A stretch of DNA of 64,000 nt from Chaenocephalus aceratus (GCA_023974075.1 JAMFTG010000123.1:62001-126000), one strand, 5' to 3'; counted from the first letter of the stretch, positions 1 through 11,445 are shown. Notes: generated by a model not told the origin, from the letters alone. Translations and numbers: made by a program.

Positions 1-2
1 CC

Positions 3-107
3 GATCTGGTCGTCGCCTTCTTCCAGGTTCTGCCGCAGCTCTGCTGGGAAATCACCTTCAGGTTCTACGGCCCGGACTTCCTGTGCCGCATCGTGAAACA
101 CCTGCAG
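3..107 (+). CDS. avpr1a: Vasotocin/vasopressin V1a-type receptor, exon with TM2 to start of TM3 (gene cut by window start)
   Basis: This is the first visible exon of a class A G-protein-coupled receptor for arginine vasotocin. In this family V1-type receptors couple through Gq to phospholipase C at the plasma membrane. The frame begins at base 3 with [12 protein letters not shown], which holds the conserved TM2 aspartate, and runs through the extracellular loop and its disulphide cysteine ([11 protein letters not shown]). It ends in CAG followed by a GT donor at 108, phase 0. The joined exons (3-107, 511-1066, 7471-7754) give about 314 residues. TM1 and the N-terminus lie outside the window. 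V1a is preferred over V1b, oxytocin or V2 receptors because of the DSEN start of TM7, the [10 protein letters not shown] segment and the RRTTLLS tail, which I recall from teleost V1a proteins. Whether it is avpr1aa or avpr1ab cannot be told from sequence alone. Confidence 0.85.
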
Positions 108-510
108 GTACACCAAGTGCCTCGGACGACCCTTGGTCCAGAGTCGATCCAGAGTCCACAAAATAAGATCAGGTGCTCGAGCTTTCAGCTACCCAGCACC
201 GTGCCTCGGAACCGACTTCCAGGGTGATGAGGGAGGCAGGCAGTGTCCACACATTCAAGAGAGATACAGAGGACTGGTTTTAAACTTCCTTTTAAACATG
301 GACCCTTCATTTATGGAATTTGTATTATTGCATTCTAAATGTATTTCATTTTACCCTCAGATATGTTCATCAGTACTTTGATGTTCTCTTTAATTTGATT
401 AATTTCTAATCTGTGTGAATCTGTGATATCCTGTTTTCCATTCTTACCCTGCCTCTTGCTGTTTGACCTGCTGCATGGGATTAACACAGGTCCATCTGAT
501 CTTATCTCAG
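108..510 (+). other. avpr1a intron between TM2/ECL1 and TM3 (403 bp)
   Basis: Starts GT at 108 and ends with a pyrimidine-containing acceptor ...TTATCTCAG at 501-510, phase 0. Removing it joins HLQ to [10 protein letters not shown], the normal continuous V1a protein. Reading through it gives only short meaningless frames. No repeat was recognised in it. Confidence 0.8.
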
Positions 511-1066
511 GTCCTGGGCATGTTCGCCTCCGCCTACATGATGGTGATGATGACGCTGGACCGCTACATCGCCATCTGCCACCCTCTCCAGACTCTCCAG
601 CAGCCCACGCAGCGCGCCCACATCATGATCGGTTCCACGTGGCTGTGCAGCCTGGTTCTGAGCAGCCCGCAGTACTTCATCTTCTCCCTGAGCGAAGTGA
701 CGCCCGGGTCAGGTGTGTACGACTGCTGGGGGCATTTCGTGGAGCCGTGGGGTCTTCGTGCCTACATCACCTGGATGGCGGTGGGCATCTTCCTGCTGCC
801 AGTAGCCATTCTGGTGTTCTGTTACGGCTTCATCTGCCTCACCATCTGGAGGAATCTGAAGTGTAAAACGCGTCGGAGTACATCAGGCTCGGCACCAGAG
901 AGGATGCTGGGTCGCAGCTCCGTCAGCAGCGTCAGCACCATCTCTCGAGCTAAACTACGCACCGTGAAGATGACCTTCGTGATCGTGCTGGCGTACGTGG
1001 TGAGCTGGGCGCCGTTTTTCACCGTGCAGATGTGGTCCGTGTGGGACGAGAGCTTCGCGTGGCACG
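511..1066 (+). CDS. avpr1a: avpr1a exon with TM3 to TM6
   Basis: The exon opens at [21 protein letters not shown] straight after the AG at 509-510. It contains the DRY motif at 559-567 at the end of TM3, a long third intracellular loop rich in Ser and Arg, the [18 protein letters not shown] run entering TM6, and WAPFF with the MWSVWD signature of vasopressin/oxytocin receptors. It ends inside a codon (G|GTGAGT at 1066/1067, phase 1), the position between TM6 and TM7 where vertebrate V1a genes are normally interrupted. No stop or frameshift is seen, so this looks like a working gene. Confidence 0.92.
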
Positions 1067-1100
1067 GTGAGTCAAAACACCTTTACAAAAAGTCCTTTAA

Positions 1101-1310
1101 AAAGGTCCCTATTATACTGTTCTTCATCCATATCTCACAGCTCTCAGATATATGCAGAGCCTGTCTCCGATTGGCTGAAACAATCATTGCAGCATTACCC
1201 ATAATCCCCTCTGTTTCAGCCCTGTTTCCAAAGTGCTGATTCTCTGTCTGTTACTTTAGATGAAAAATAAGGAGCCCCTCCCCACGCCCCTCTGAGAGAC
1301 ATTTGGTTAC
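1101..1310 (+). repeat. Dispersed repeat, copy 1 (second copy at 7893-8111)
   Basis: About 210 bp beginning AAAGGTCCCTATTATACTG and ending CATTTGGTTAC. It is nearly identical to 7893-8111, so a copy lies inside the last intron and another just past the stop codon. It looks like an end fragment of a teleost DNA element, but terminal repeats were not identified. Confidence 0.7.
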
Positions 1311-1319
1311 AAAGAACAC

Positions 1320-2540
1320 GATAGCCGTGTTCACACCGCGTACTTCGCCGTACTTAGTTCTCAGCTTTTAGTTCCCCCATGGAACTAAAGAGCCGATCGC
1401 GTTCACACCGGAATAAGTCCCTGGGGGAGGATTAGGCAAATGAAGCCGCTGACGTCACATGACTTCACGTCACCACCGCTAAGCTAAAGGAGGCTAATGT
1501 TGGGCTATAAAGGAACTACAGCACGGTCACATGACTTCACGTCACCACCGCTAAGCTAAAGGTGGCTAATGTTGGGCTATAAAGGAACTACAGCACGGTC
1601 ACATGACTTCACGTCACCACCGCTAAGCTAAGGTGGCTAATGTTGGGCTATAAAGGAAATACAGCACGGTCACATGACTTCACGTCACCACCGCTAAGCT
1701 AAAGGAGGCTAATGTTGGGCTATAAAGGAACTACAGCACGGTCACATGACTTCACGTCACCTCCGCTAAGCTAAAGGTGGCTAATGTTGGGCTATAAAGG
1801 AACTACAGCACGGTCACATGACTTCACGTCACCTCCGCTAAGCTAAAGGAGGCTAATGTTGGGCTATAAAGGAACTACAGCACGGTCACATGACTTCACG
1901 TCACCACCGCTAAGCTAAAGGTGGCTAATGTTGGGCTATAAAGGAACTACAGCACGGTCACATGACTTCACGTCACCACCGCTAAGCTAAGGTGGCTAAT
2001 GTTGGGCTATAAAGGAAATACAGCACGGTCCAGATGACTTCACGTCACCTCCGCTAAGCTAAAGGTGGCTAATGTTGGGCTATAAAGGAAATACAGCACG
2101 GTCACATGACTTCACGTCACCACCGCTAAGCTAAAGGTGGCTAATGTTGGGCTATAAAGGAAATACAGCACGGTCACATGACTTCACGTCACCACCGCTA
2201 AGCTAAAGGTGGCTAATGTTGGGCTATAAAGGAACTGCAGCACGGTCACATGACTTCACGTCACCACCGCTAAGCTAACGGCTCCCTCTCTGTTTGGCCA
2301 AAGCCAGACAGGAAACACCAGTAGTTCTTCGCACGGTAAATATAAATTCTGAGCACGTTCACGCTTCCAGCCGCTCTCATCTTGATTGAAACGCCGCCCC
2401 GCTGCTGACTTCCACTCATTGAAATCACCGGAGGTAGAGAGATACTGCGACTCAGTGTGAAGATCCCTCTCATAATTACTATCGCGGGGGTTACTGGAGT
2501 GTAAACTTCCCCAAACCCAATAAAGAGCTGCTTCCATAAA
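1320..2540 (+). mobile_element. Non-autonomous element carrying a 72-bp minisatellite (1453-2278)
   Basis: The flanks hold short motifs such as GTGTTCACACCGCGTAC. The core is about 11 tandem copies of a roughly 72-bp unit. Each has CACATGACTTCACGTCACC, then GCTAAGCTAAAGG, then GTTGGGCTATAAAGGAA. Copies differ by single bases (AAAGGAGG or AAAGGTGG, ACTACAG or AATACAG). The same unit forms a second array at 9481-10127. The outer ends of the element were not fixed and no target duplication was found. Confidence 0.65.
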
Positions 2541-2739
2541 CCTTAACTCTGTATGCAGTCAGAGCTTTTACCCAGCATAGTAATACGCCTCAGTCACTGT
2601 TTAGAGAAGAGCTTTGTGAACATGATTGTCAAATTAATCAGTAATGGAAATTATTAACTGCTGCACAGGATATAATTTATATCAGCAGTTAATAGCGTTT
2701 CCATTTAGTGTTGCAAATATACGCTTTATGGTTTCCTCA

Positions 2740-4105
2740 GCAATGGCTTAATATGTTGTAAACAAGCATGGTATTTGGTTTAATTTCACACAGGATTCCT
2801 TTTTATTTAAGAGAGTATGATTTATGCTCAAAGGATCTGTTTCGGTTATTTTGTAAAAAGAAAAATTGGGTGAATGAAATCCAAGTAAAAATGGATCTGC
2901 AACAAACAAGGATTTCCTATTGAGTCTGTAGAATGCTTCTCTGCAGCTCCACACTGATGCAATTCACCAAAGCATGGTTTACATTTCTTACTATGTTGTG
3001 TTTCGCAAGTGTCCTCATCATTTCAAGTGTTAGTCGTAAAGAGAATTGTTTTTTCCTGCAACAGGATGAAATCGTCGAGAAATGTAAATTCCCCGATTAC
3101 ACGAGAGGCTCCCGCTGCGGCGTGGAGGATAAACATTTAGCAGCTCAACTCCCTCCAGAGGAAGAGTAAACACCTCCGATAAGCTGCCTACATCTGCCAC
3201 CGTGCCTCAGAGTTTCTCCCCGGTCACACCTACAGTCTACTTTCTTCGGTCCGTTCCAAATATGTTTAGGATTTGGTTTCTCAGGGTGTCTGCAGGAATC
3301 CTGAAGTCACATGTAAAACCTTTCAAGAGCTTTCTTAAGACCCTTTCCACACATTTTAAGACCTCATCGCCACTTTGAGTTCTAATCGGTTACCTTGGCG
3401 ACACACTTTACCTCACATTGACTATATACAGTATTGATTATCCTTCCTCCTTATCTTCCAACCATTTGGACGCAGACTTGCATTTCCCCATAACGATGTT
3501 GCTTAGCAACCGGCGTAAACGGACCTTCACGCGCTATCAAGCAGTGAGCGGGCAATGTCCTGTTCAGATGACGTCAAATCCAACGGGATGCCATCAATAA
3601 ACTACACAGAATCACACGACACGCCTACGCCATGACTACATTCAGGCAGACTGTAGAATACAACCTCTCTGGACCATTTATATACTTATTGAAAACAAGA
3701 TACAGAATGTAAAACCTTGGAAAATGCTGTTTCAAACTTTTTAATAGCCTTCATTTTCGCTAAATTGATTTATCAACTTGTAATACTTTGTAAGACCCCG
3801 CGGACCCCCTGTTTCTGCACTTGAAACTATAGCAATTGTAAAGCTGTCAAAAATAATTGCAACTTGGTATTTTCTGAATCTTGCAACCCTATCAGACCTC
3901 CACAGGAAGAGTACACTCCTCCGATAAGCTGCTGACATTGCGAGAGGGGCTCATAAATCTGAGTATTTCTTTGGTCCCTTCCAAATATGAAAGGTTTACG
4001 ATTTGGATTCTACACTTGACACTATTGCGATTTCAGTTATTTTCTGAATTGTAACTAAGCTATGCGATGCAATTTCGGTAATTGTCTGTACTGTAAAGCT
4101 ACTAG
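2740..4105. repeat. Degenerate dispersed repeat, several related blocks
   Basis: Blocks at about 2890-3260, 3880-4030 and 4430-4511 (continuing at 7217-7260) share phrases such as AGGAAGAGTA, CACCTCCGATAAGCTGC and CCTTCCAAATATG. Related text recurs at 8690-9000. It is an old unidentified repeat family with no coding potential seen. It matters as the target of the L2 insertion, because an uninterrupted copy shows the pre-insertion sequence. Confidence 0.5.
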
Positions 4106-4113
4106 CTTTAGAG

Positions 4114-4416
4114 TAGGGCTGCTCAATTAATCGTATTTTAATCGCAATTACGATTATGGCTTGCAACGATTACAAAAACAACGTAATCGAAATAAAACGA
4201 TTATTTTTCTATTATTACTTTTTTTTTCTTTTTTTTTTGTGTATTGGTTTTTCAGTTGAATTATACTTAAAGTTCAAGGTAATCAACTGTTAAAAACATA
4301 CTGTTCACATTTTCTCGAATAAATTGATGTTTTAAAAGTAAATTTTAATAATCGTGATTTCAATTATTGACCCAAATAATCGAGATTATGATTTTTGCCA
4401 TAATCGAGCAGCCCTA
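4114..4416. mobile_element. hAT-type MITE (303 bp) with 8-bp target duplication
   Basis: The terminal inverted repeats are TAGGGCTGCTCAATTAATCG and its approximate reverse complement ending GAGCAGCCCTA. The 8-bp duplication CTTTAGAG flanks it at 4106-4113 and 4417-4424. The interior is AT-rich without coding capacity. It belongs to the same family as 28444-28922 and is related to 13259-13791. Confidence 0.9.
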
Positions 4417-4511
4417 CTTTAGAGTATAGGGTTGCAATATCTTTTCAAAAGTATTGCAAACTAGTTCTTTTCTGAATCAGGCAACCCTATCAGACCTCCA
4501 GAGGAGGAGTA

Positions 4512-7216
4512 CCGTCCTCCAAAATCCAACTCAACCTTCATCCCAGAATTTTTTAACTTCATCACCTCAGTATGTCCCACTCTCTCCAACATTGTGATAC
4601 TTGGCGATTTTAATATACACGTGGACTCCCCCAAATGCTCCATGGCTGCCGACTTCCTGTCCTACCTCGACTCACTGAATCTGACACAACATGTACATGG
4701 GTCCACCCACAATCATGGTCACACACTTGACCTCATCATCACCGGAAACATACCTGCATCAGACCTATACATCTCTGATCTTGGAGTGTCTGACCATAAG
4801 GCTATCTCCCTAACGCTGACAATCCCATCCTCCAACCAGCCACCCCCCACTGAGAGAGTCATGAAGTACCGAAACATCAATAATTTGGACACTCCACTTT
4901 TTCTCAAAACCATAACAGCAAACCTTTCAACTGACCTCCGTTCGCTTTGCCCCGACGACATGATTGAGCTCTACAACGACACCATGACCACCACGCTCAA
5001 CATCCTGGCTCCGGAAAAAAAGAGGAAAGCCACTTTCCAACGGTCCTCTCCCTGGTTCACGGATGCCCTCCGCCGCATGAAAACGTGCGGTCGACAGCTG
5101 GAGAGACTATGGAGGAAGCAGGCTCTCGCCGTCCACCTACTGGCCTTCAGAGAACACCAAAGTGCCTATGCTACTGCTCTAAAACACGCCCGCTCTGCAT
5201 ACTACTCGTCAATAATAGACAACGGCAAAAGCAATCCGAGAACCTTATTCTCCACTATCAACCGCCTTCTCAACTCCACCAACACAGGCCCCCCAGCTGC
5301 CTCTCCAGAACTCTGCAATGACTTCTCTGCTTTCTTTAAAAACAAGATCGCAGATATCAGAGCAACCATTACAGCCTCAACAGTAGCTCGGACCCCACCC
5401 AGCTGCTCTCCCTTCATCAACGGAATCACCCTCTGCAGCTTCAACGAGGTGACGTCATCTGCACTGCTAGCCATCATAGGCAAATCAAAGCCTACCAGCT
5501 GCTCCCTCGACCCCATACCCACCCCGCTGCTAAAAACCTGTTCGCCAACCCTGGTTAATTTCCTGACAACACTCATCAACAAGTCACTGCAGACTGGTGA
5601 GGTGCCTGTCCATTTCAAAACAGCAGTTGTCACCCCCACTTTTAAAAAAACCAAATATCGACCGAGAACTCCTCTCCAACTACAGACCTATCTCCAACCT
5701 CCCGTTCCTTGCCAAAGTACTTGAGAAGGTCGTGGCCGCACAGCTCCAGTCTCATCTGTCTGACAATGACATGTATGAGACCTTCCAATCAGGTTTCCGC
5801 CCTGCACACAGTACAGAAACAGCCCTAATAAAAGTAGCCAACGACCTACTGATGGCAGCCGACTCTGGGTCACCCAGCATCCTGGTCCTTCTTGACCTGA
5901 GTGCGGCTTTCGACACAGTGGACCATACCATCCTCCTCCACCGCCTCGAGACCTACACCAGGGTGACGGACACGGCTCTGAAGTGGTTCTCAAGCTACCT
6001 CACCAACCGGAAGTACCACGTGTCTCTGGGGGGTTCCAGGTCTGACGACACCGCAGTGACATGCGGGGTCCCACAGGGCTCAGTGCTGGGGCCGATCCTG
6101 TTTTTAATCTATCTATTACCTCTGGGTCATATCATCAGACAACATAACATCAACTTCCACTGCTATGCCGACGACACTCAGGTCTACATCAAAACACAAC
6201 CCAATACCACCACTATCCAAACACTAAACACCTGCCTGGAAGACATCCGCTCCTGGATGACCACCAACTACCTTCAGCTCAACAGCAGCAAGACGGAGGC
6301 AATCCTGATAGGCACCACCGACCAGCTTGCCAAGGCCGCCAACATCAGCCCCTCCCTTGATGGTCAGCTCATTCCTCTCTCCTCCGTTGTCACCAACCTC
6401 GGTGTAAGGTTTGACCCCACTCTGTCTTTCCAAGCCCACATCAAACATATCACCAAGACCTCCTTCTTTCACCTGAAAAACATTTCCCGACTGAAGCCCT
6501 CACTCTCAACTGATGACATCAAAAAACTGGTTCATGCACTCGTCTTCTCAAGACTAGACTATTGCAATGCACTCCTCTCCGGTCTCCCAGCCAAATCCAT
6601 CAACCGCTTGCAACTAGTCCAGAACAGCACAGCCAGAGTTCTCACCGGTACAAAAAGGTCCGCACACATAACCCCCATACTTGCAAAACTACACTGGCTC
6701 CCAGTCCACTACAGGATCCAGTTCAAGGTTCTGCTCCTCACGTACAGAGCCCTGAATGGACAAAGCCCAAAATACCTCTGTGACCTCATTCGTACCCAGA
6801 CATCTACCCGCTCTCTCCGCTCCAGCTCCTCTTCTCTACATCCCCCGCACACGTCTCCGAACAATGGGAGACCGAGCCTTCTGCTCATTCGCCCCGCGCC
6901 TCTGGAACTCCCTCCCAGATCAGCTGAGATCTGCCCCTTCCACCGAGGTCTTCAAAACCGGCCTTAAGACCCTCTTCTTTCGGCAGGCCTTCGAATAAAC
7001 TTTGAGCACGGTACACCTGGAGTACTGCCATTTTTATCGCTATCTCCGACTTTTATTTTTGTACTCTATTTTATATTTTATTTTTTGATTTCTTATTATT
7101 ACAATTATTTGTCTTTTATTATCTCAAAGCGTATCCCTTGTTGTGAAGCACTTCGAGATTTGTCTTGGCAGATGAGAAGCGCTATATAAATTAAATATAT
7201 TATTATTATTATTATT
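4512..7216 (+). mobile_element. L2-type LINE, 5'-truncated, in avpr1a intron
   Basis: A non-LTR retrotransposon lying in the same direction as the host gene. It starts inside the endonuclease, continues through reverse transcriptase, and ends with a short 3' UTR (AGAAGCGCTATATAAATT) and an ATT-rich tail at about 7196-7216, typical of L2/CR1-type elements. The 4-bp sequence AGTA occurs on both sides (4508-4511 and 7217-7220). Intact copies of the surrounding repeat read GAGTAAACACCTCCGATAAG, so the junctions are well defined. Frameshifts make it inactive. Confidence 0.88.
4594..6998 (+). pseudogene. L2 LINE ORF2 relic (endonuclease and reverse transcriptase, two frameshifts)
   Basis: The endonuclease part shows ILGDFNIHVDSPK and later LGVSDHKAISL, the Asn/Asp and SDH motifs of apurinic-type endonucleases. 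The frame then shifts near 5640-5660 in a run of A. The next frame carries reverse transcriptase blocks LLDLSAAFDTVDH, GVPQGSVLGPILF and the catalytic YADDTQVY. A second shift around 6760-6830 moves to the frame with DRAFCSFAPRLWNSLPD and ends at 6998. The upstream in-frame sequence back to about 4512 also reads as endonuclease. The protein cannot be made as one chain. Confidence 0.85.
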
Positions 7217-7470
7217 AGTAAACACCTCCGATAAGCTGCTGACATTATGTGCCTCATAAATATTGAAATGACTCTTATTTTGTACATTGTTTTGTCTTAA
7301 TGTGTGCATATGTATAAATGTGTCTGTTGATTGTGTATATATAGGATATACATATTTGTATTCGGGATTGTGAGAAACGGTATTTCGATCTCTTTGTCTG
7401 TACACACAAACTGAAATATTGACAATAAAGTTGACTTTGACTTTTGACTAAACGTGTGTTTCCCCCGTAG

Positions 7471-7754
7471 ACTCGGAGAACAAGGCGGTGACGGTGGCCG
7501 CTCTGCTGGCCAGCCTCAACAGCTGCTGCAACCCCTGGATCTACATGATCTTCAGCGGTCGCCTGCTCTCAGACTTCACCCTCATTTTCCCGTGTTGCCG
7601 TCCTGTCCGCAGGAAGTTAGGACACCAAGACTCGGACAGTAGCAGCCGGAGAACAACTCTGCTGTCCCGCCTGCAGGGGTCCCGCCTCTCAGAGCCCTTC
7701 AGAGACCTCAACACACCCCCAAAAACCTGCCCCCGGGTCGAGTCTGTATCCTGA
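7471..7754 (+). CDS. avpr1a: avpr1a last exon, TM7 and cytoplasmic tail
   Basis: Follows the acceptor CCCCCGTAG. The first two bases complete the Asp codon begun at 1066, giving [20 protein letters not shown]. The TM7 signature NPWIY is at 7530-7544. The tail has the FPCC cysteine pair that is palmitoylated in V1 receptors, an acidic and serine stretch ([16 protein letters not shown]) that would suit kinase and arrestin control, and ends ESVS before TGA at 7752-7754. Tail length and motifs fit fish V1a receptors. Nothing is broken in it. Confidence 0.9.
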
Positions 7755-7892
7755 CCACCGGAGACACCAACTACGTGTGTTTGATGTACTGAGAATGAGA
7801 GAAAGACATGAACTTCTCTGCTGTGATCTCACTGTCGGAGCCAACACGCTGTGGTAGCCCGTGTTTATGGTTATATTATCTTCATTATTTAT
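7755..7892 (+). other. avpr1a 3' untranslated region (start)
   Basis: Unique-looking sequence after the stop, up to the dispersed repeat at 7893. No strong AATAAA was seen before the repeat, so the real polyadenylation site may lie in or beyond repeats. Confidence 0.4.
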
Positions 7893-8111
7893 TAAAGGTC
7901 TCCTATTATAATGTTTCTCATCAATATATCGCAGGTATCAGATATATACAGAACCTGTCTCCGATTGGCTGAAACACCAAACAGATCATTGCAGCATTAC
8001 CCATAATCCCCTCTGTTTCAGCCCTGTTTCCAAAGTGCTGATTCTCTGTCTGTTACTTTAGATGACAATAAGGAGCCCCTCCCCACGCCCCTCTGAGAGA
8101 CATTTGGTTAC
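7893..8111 (+). repeat. Dispersed repeat, copy 2 (matches 1101-1310)
   Basis: Shares long runs with the intron copy, including CTGTCTCCGATTGGCTGAAA and GGAGCCCCTCCCCACGCCCC. It has about 10 extra bases near 7975-7985 compared with copy 1. Confidence 0.7.
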
Positions 8112-8395
8112 ACTGGCAGGCCGCAAACAACTTCACGACGTATACTGCCGCCCGAAGTCCCCGGAGTTAGGGACTGGCTTCAGTCGAAGCTGCTGGGACT
8201 CCCACATGAGACTTTTCTGTTTGTAAGAAAGTTTCTCATGTCACCCACAGTTTGCTTTGGTATGATCCAGTGTGGGAAATTCCACTGTGGCAAAATTAAT
8301 GGTGTTTGTTTAACTCTTTCTTATAAGTCCTTTTGGGGGCTATTAGCATGTTGGTCTCGTCCGTAAATTATTTAGTAATTCAACTTCTTTAGAGT

Positions 8396-8618
8396 ATGGT
8401 AGGGCTGCACGAGAAAAAAAAAAATTGTTATTAATTTGAACAGGGGAGGACTGGGACTAAAAGTCAGCCCGGGACTCTCGACCGACCCACTTCGGTACCG
8501 CCGGCCCACCTCGGTACAAGTAAGTAAATACCGCTAGTAAATTATCACCGGGGGGGGTGCTAGTGACTTATCCAACCGACCCACTTCAGTACCGGCCCAT
8601 CGGGATTCGAGTCCCCTG
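8396..8618. mobile_element. Fragments of DNA elements (hAT-like left end; 178-bp TIR piece)
   Basis: TAGGGCTGCACGAG at about 8399 resembles the left end of the hAT MITE family but has no matching right end. From 8441, CAGGGGAGGACTGGGACT pairs loosely with ATTCGAGTCCCCTG ending at 8618. The inside repeats CGACCCACTTC and GTACCG. No target duplication was found. Confidence 0.35.
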
Positions 8619-9480
8619 CATTTTAAGGATATTGCAATTTAAGATGTAAGACAGATTGATTTTCTTTGAACCATTACGATCATAATAATTGTAAAATATG
8701 TAAAAATATATGTTTGTTTTTTTGAGGATCTGGACCAAATACGGATCTTTTATCAAGCTGTAGACTTCTCTGCAGCTCCAAAAATACATCCAGGTATTTC
8801 TTTTTTTTCTTTTACCTACATTTGGATATTTCACTAGTCCATACTGCGATTTCGGTAACATTTTGGGAAAAAAAAGCACTTTTCTGCTGGTTTGCAGCAC
8901 TAGGAAGGTATGAACTCATGCTAGTGTGCCGTCACACCTACAGTCTGTTTTCTTTAGACTAAAACAGAGGGGAAAAGTTTACTCTGTGGTGTTTCTTTGT
9001 TTAGCTGCAGCTTTAATAACTCTTTTAAGTCCGTTGTTTTTTTCTCCCGCTGACAGCTATTAGCGTTTCTCTTCATTTATCATCTCCTGAACATGAGCAT
9101 CTGTCCACACTGAAATTCATTTTGTGATGCATGGAGAAAAATTGGCGTTCGAACATCAACAAACATCCTTTAATACCCCGTAAACCCTGCTGCTGCCGGG
9201 TTGTTAGCTTTAGATTTTGAGATAACAGTCACTGAGTAAACGTGATAAAACCAAGCTTTTCCCACATTACCAGCTTATCGTGGATTCTGTCAGAGCGTGA
9301 TGACTGATGGATCTGGCCTGTTATGGTCTGTGCAAGTAGAGAGGTGCTGGGATGTCGTATTTTTATAGGCTTACCCTGAAGGTAGCACTACCGACATTCC
9401 CTTTAAAAAGCCAACGGGATTTTCCATTGGCTTTTTGAATATTGAATAAAAATAAACTTTAATCTCCACTTTGAAGTAAA
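8619..9480. other. Non-coding stretch, old repeat and unassigned sequence
   Basis: 8690-9000 resembles the degenerate repeat of 2740-4105. 9001-9480 shows nothing I can name: no long reading frame and no clear repeat ends. Confidence 0.4.
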
Positions 9481-10127
9481 AAGCTAATGTTGGGCTATAA
9501 AGGAATTACAACACGGTCACATGACTTCACGTCACCACCGCTAAGCTAAAGGTGGCTAATGTGGGCTATAAAGGAACTACAGTACGGTCACATGACTTCA
9601 CATCACCACCGCTAAGCTAAAGGTGGCTAATGTTGGGCTATAAAGGAACTACAGTACGGTCACATGACTTCACATCACCACCGCTAAGCTAAAGGTGGCT
9701 AATGTTGGGCTATAAAGGAACTACAGTACGGTCACATGACTTCACATCACCACCGCTAAGCTAAAGGCGGCTAATGTTGGGCTATAAAGGAACTACAACA
9801 CGTCAACACCGCTAAGCTAAAGGTGGCTAATGTGGGCTATAAAGGAACTACAGTACGGTCACATGACTTCACATCACCACCGCTAAGCTAAAGGCGGCTA
9901 ATGTTGGGCTATAAAGGAACTACAGTACGGTCACATGACTTCACATCACCACCGCTAAGCTAAAGGCGGCTAATGTTGGGCTATAAAGGAACTACAGCAC
10001 GGTCACATGACTTCACGTCACCACCGCTAAGCTAAAGGCGGCTAATGTTGGGCTATAAAGGAACTACAGCGCGGTCACATGACTTCACACGTCACCACCG
10101 CTAAGCTAAAGGCGGCTAATGTTGTGC
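9481..10127 (+). repeat. 72-bp minisatellite, second array
   Basis: About nine copies of the unit seen at 1453-2278. This array mostly has the variants GACTTCACATCACC and GGCGGCTAATG and includes one shortened copy near 9790-9830. It sits outside avpr1a, 1.7 kb past the stop codon. Confidence 0.85.
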
Positions 10128-10805
10128 GTGATGACGTTTAGTCGTCTCATATAGACAGATTTTAAAGTCACCAGTTGGGTATTTACTGACGTATGTTATG
10201 TCCACAGAACTTATTTCAGGCTTTAACCCATTTTCTATAAGATGAGGAATTGGGAAGTGCATAAAATGTTAAATGTTAAATTTGAAGCATTTTAAACATG
10301 AATGTATTACGGGCCGGCACAGAAATGTACTAGGACTGCAGTTTTCATTATCTCCCATTTTGCCATTTTTTAAACATCTAAAATGTTGAAAAAGCACTTA
10401 AATAATTTCCAAAAAACAAGATTACAGATTAAAATCCTTTAGTTCTTTCCCACCATCAGTTCAAACACCAAAAATATTTAGTTTATTTCAAGAAGATGAT
10501 ATTCAAAAAATAATTTAAGAAACCCTAACACTTACATTCCTTTAAAAATGATTGCAATGCATTTCCTTGCTATCCGCTCTAATGGGGGTTGTATATGAGT
10601 TTGTAAATTGCATGTCCTGAACTGTAAGTATTTTAATAAACATACTAAAATAATTTTAAAGTTTATGTGAGCGTATTTACATTGTGTACACTAGTTTCAC
10701 TTTGGCATTAATGGAAATACTTTGGCATTAATGGAAAAGTGTAATAACAAATGCTCAATATATGAAAAGTCATTCAAACGGCACTTTGTTTAATATAAAT
10801 AGCAT

Positions 10806-10806
<1 letters not shown>
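10128..10806. other. AT-rich intergenic DNA, nothing recognised
   Basis: No frame of interest. A small tandem duplication (ACTTTGGCATTAATGGAAA, twice near 10700-10737) is visible. Confidence 0.5.

Positions 10807-10868
<62 letters not shown>
10807..10868. repeat. (CA)n microsatellite
   Basis: About 30 uninterrupted CA dinucleotides. Confidence 0.95.
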
Positions 10869-10871
<3 letters not shown>

Positions 10872-10908
10872 AATGCTTTCTGCTCGTTAGCTTCTTTCAC
10901 TCCCAGAT

Positions 10909-10909
10909 G

Positions 10910-10942
<33 letters not shown>
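10909..10942. repeat. (GTT)n microsatellite
   Basis: About ten or eleven GTT trinucleotides. Confidence 0.9.
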
Positions 10943-11061
10943 AAAGATGTATATGTGACGTATTGTCATCTCTATATCGTTGTACTATATTCTGCACATG
11001 TTGTAAAGAAAGATAAATATTATTCCTTGTATCCCAGAATGACGTGTGGCTGTTTTCTGTT

Positions 11062-11062
11062 T

Positions 11063-11145
<83 letters not shown>

Positions 11146-11260
11146 AGCAGACACACACACACACACACATATAGAAGCAGACACACACATATAGAAGCAG
11201 ACACACACACACACACACACACATATAGAAATAGACACACACATATAGAAGCAGACACAA

Positions 11261-11339
<79 letters not shown>

Positions 11340-11367
11340 GAAGCAGACACACACACACATATAGAAG

Positions 11368-11409
<42 letters not shown>

Positions 11410-11413
11410 AGCA

Positions 11414-11445
<32 letters not shown>

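Larger units (their letters stand above)
1067..7470 (+). other. avpr1a intron between TM6 and TM7 (6.4 kb, repeat-filled)
   Basis: Donor GTGAGT at 1067 and acceptor TTTCCCCCGTAG ending at 7470, phase 1. Most of its length is mobile or tandem DNA, listed separately: a dispersed repeat, a 72-bp minisatellite, degenerate repeats, a hAT MITE and an L2 LINE. No host exon was found inside it. Confidence 0.85.

Noticed and set aside
133..381. An 82-codon frame at the window start
   Set aside because: Lies in avpr1a intron sequence and has no similarity to the receptor.
463..1239. A receptor coding region starting at 463 and ending at 1239
   Set aside because: The real exon is 511-1066; the rest is read-through of introns at both ends.
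3..7754. Naming the receptor avpr1b or an oxytocin receptor
   Set aside because: Some phrases (GSGVYDCW) look V1b-like, but the TM7 entry DSENKAVTV and the tail RRTTLLS fit teleost V1a better.
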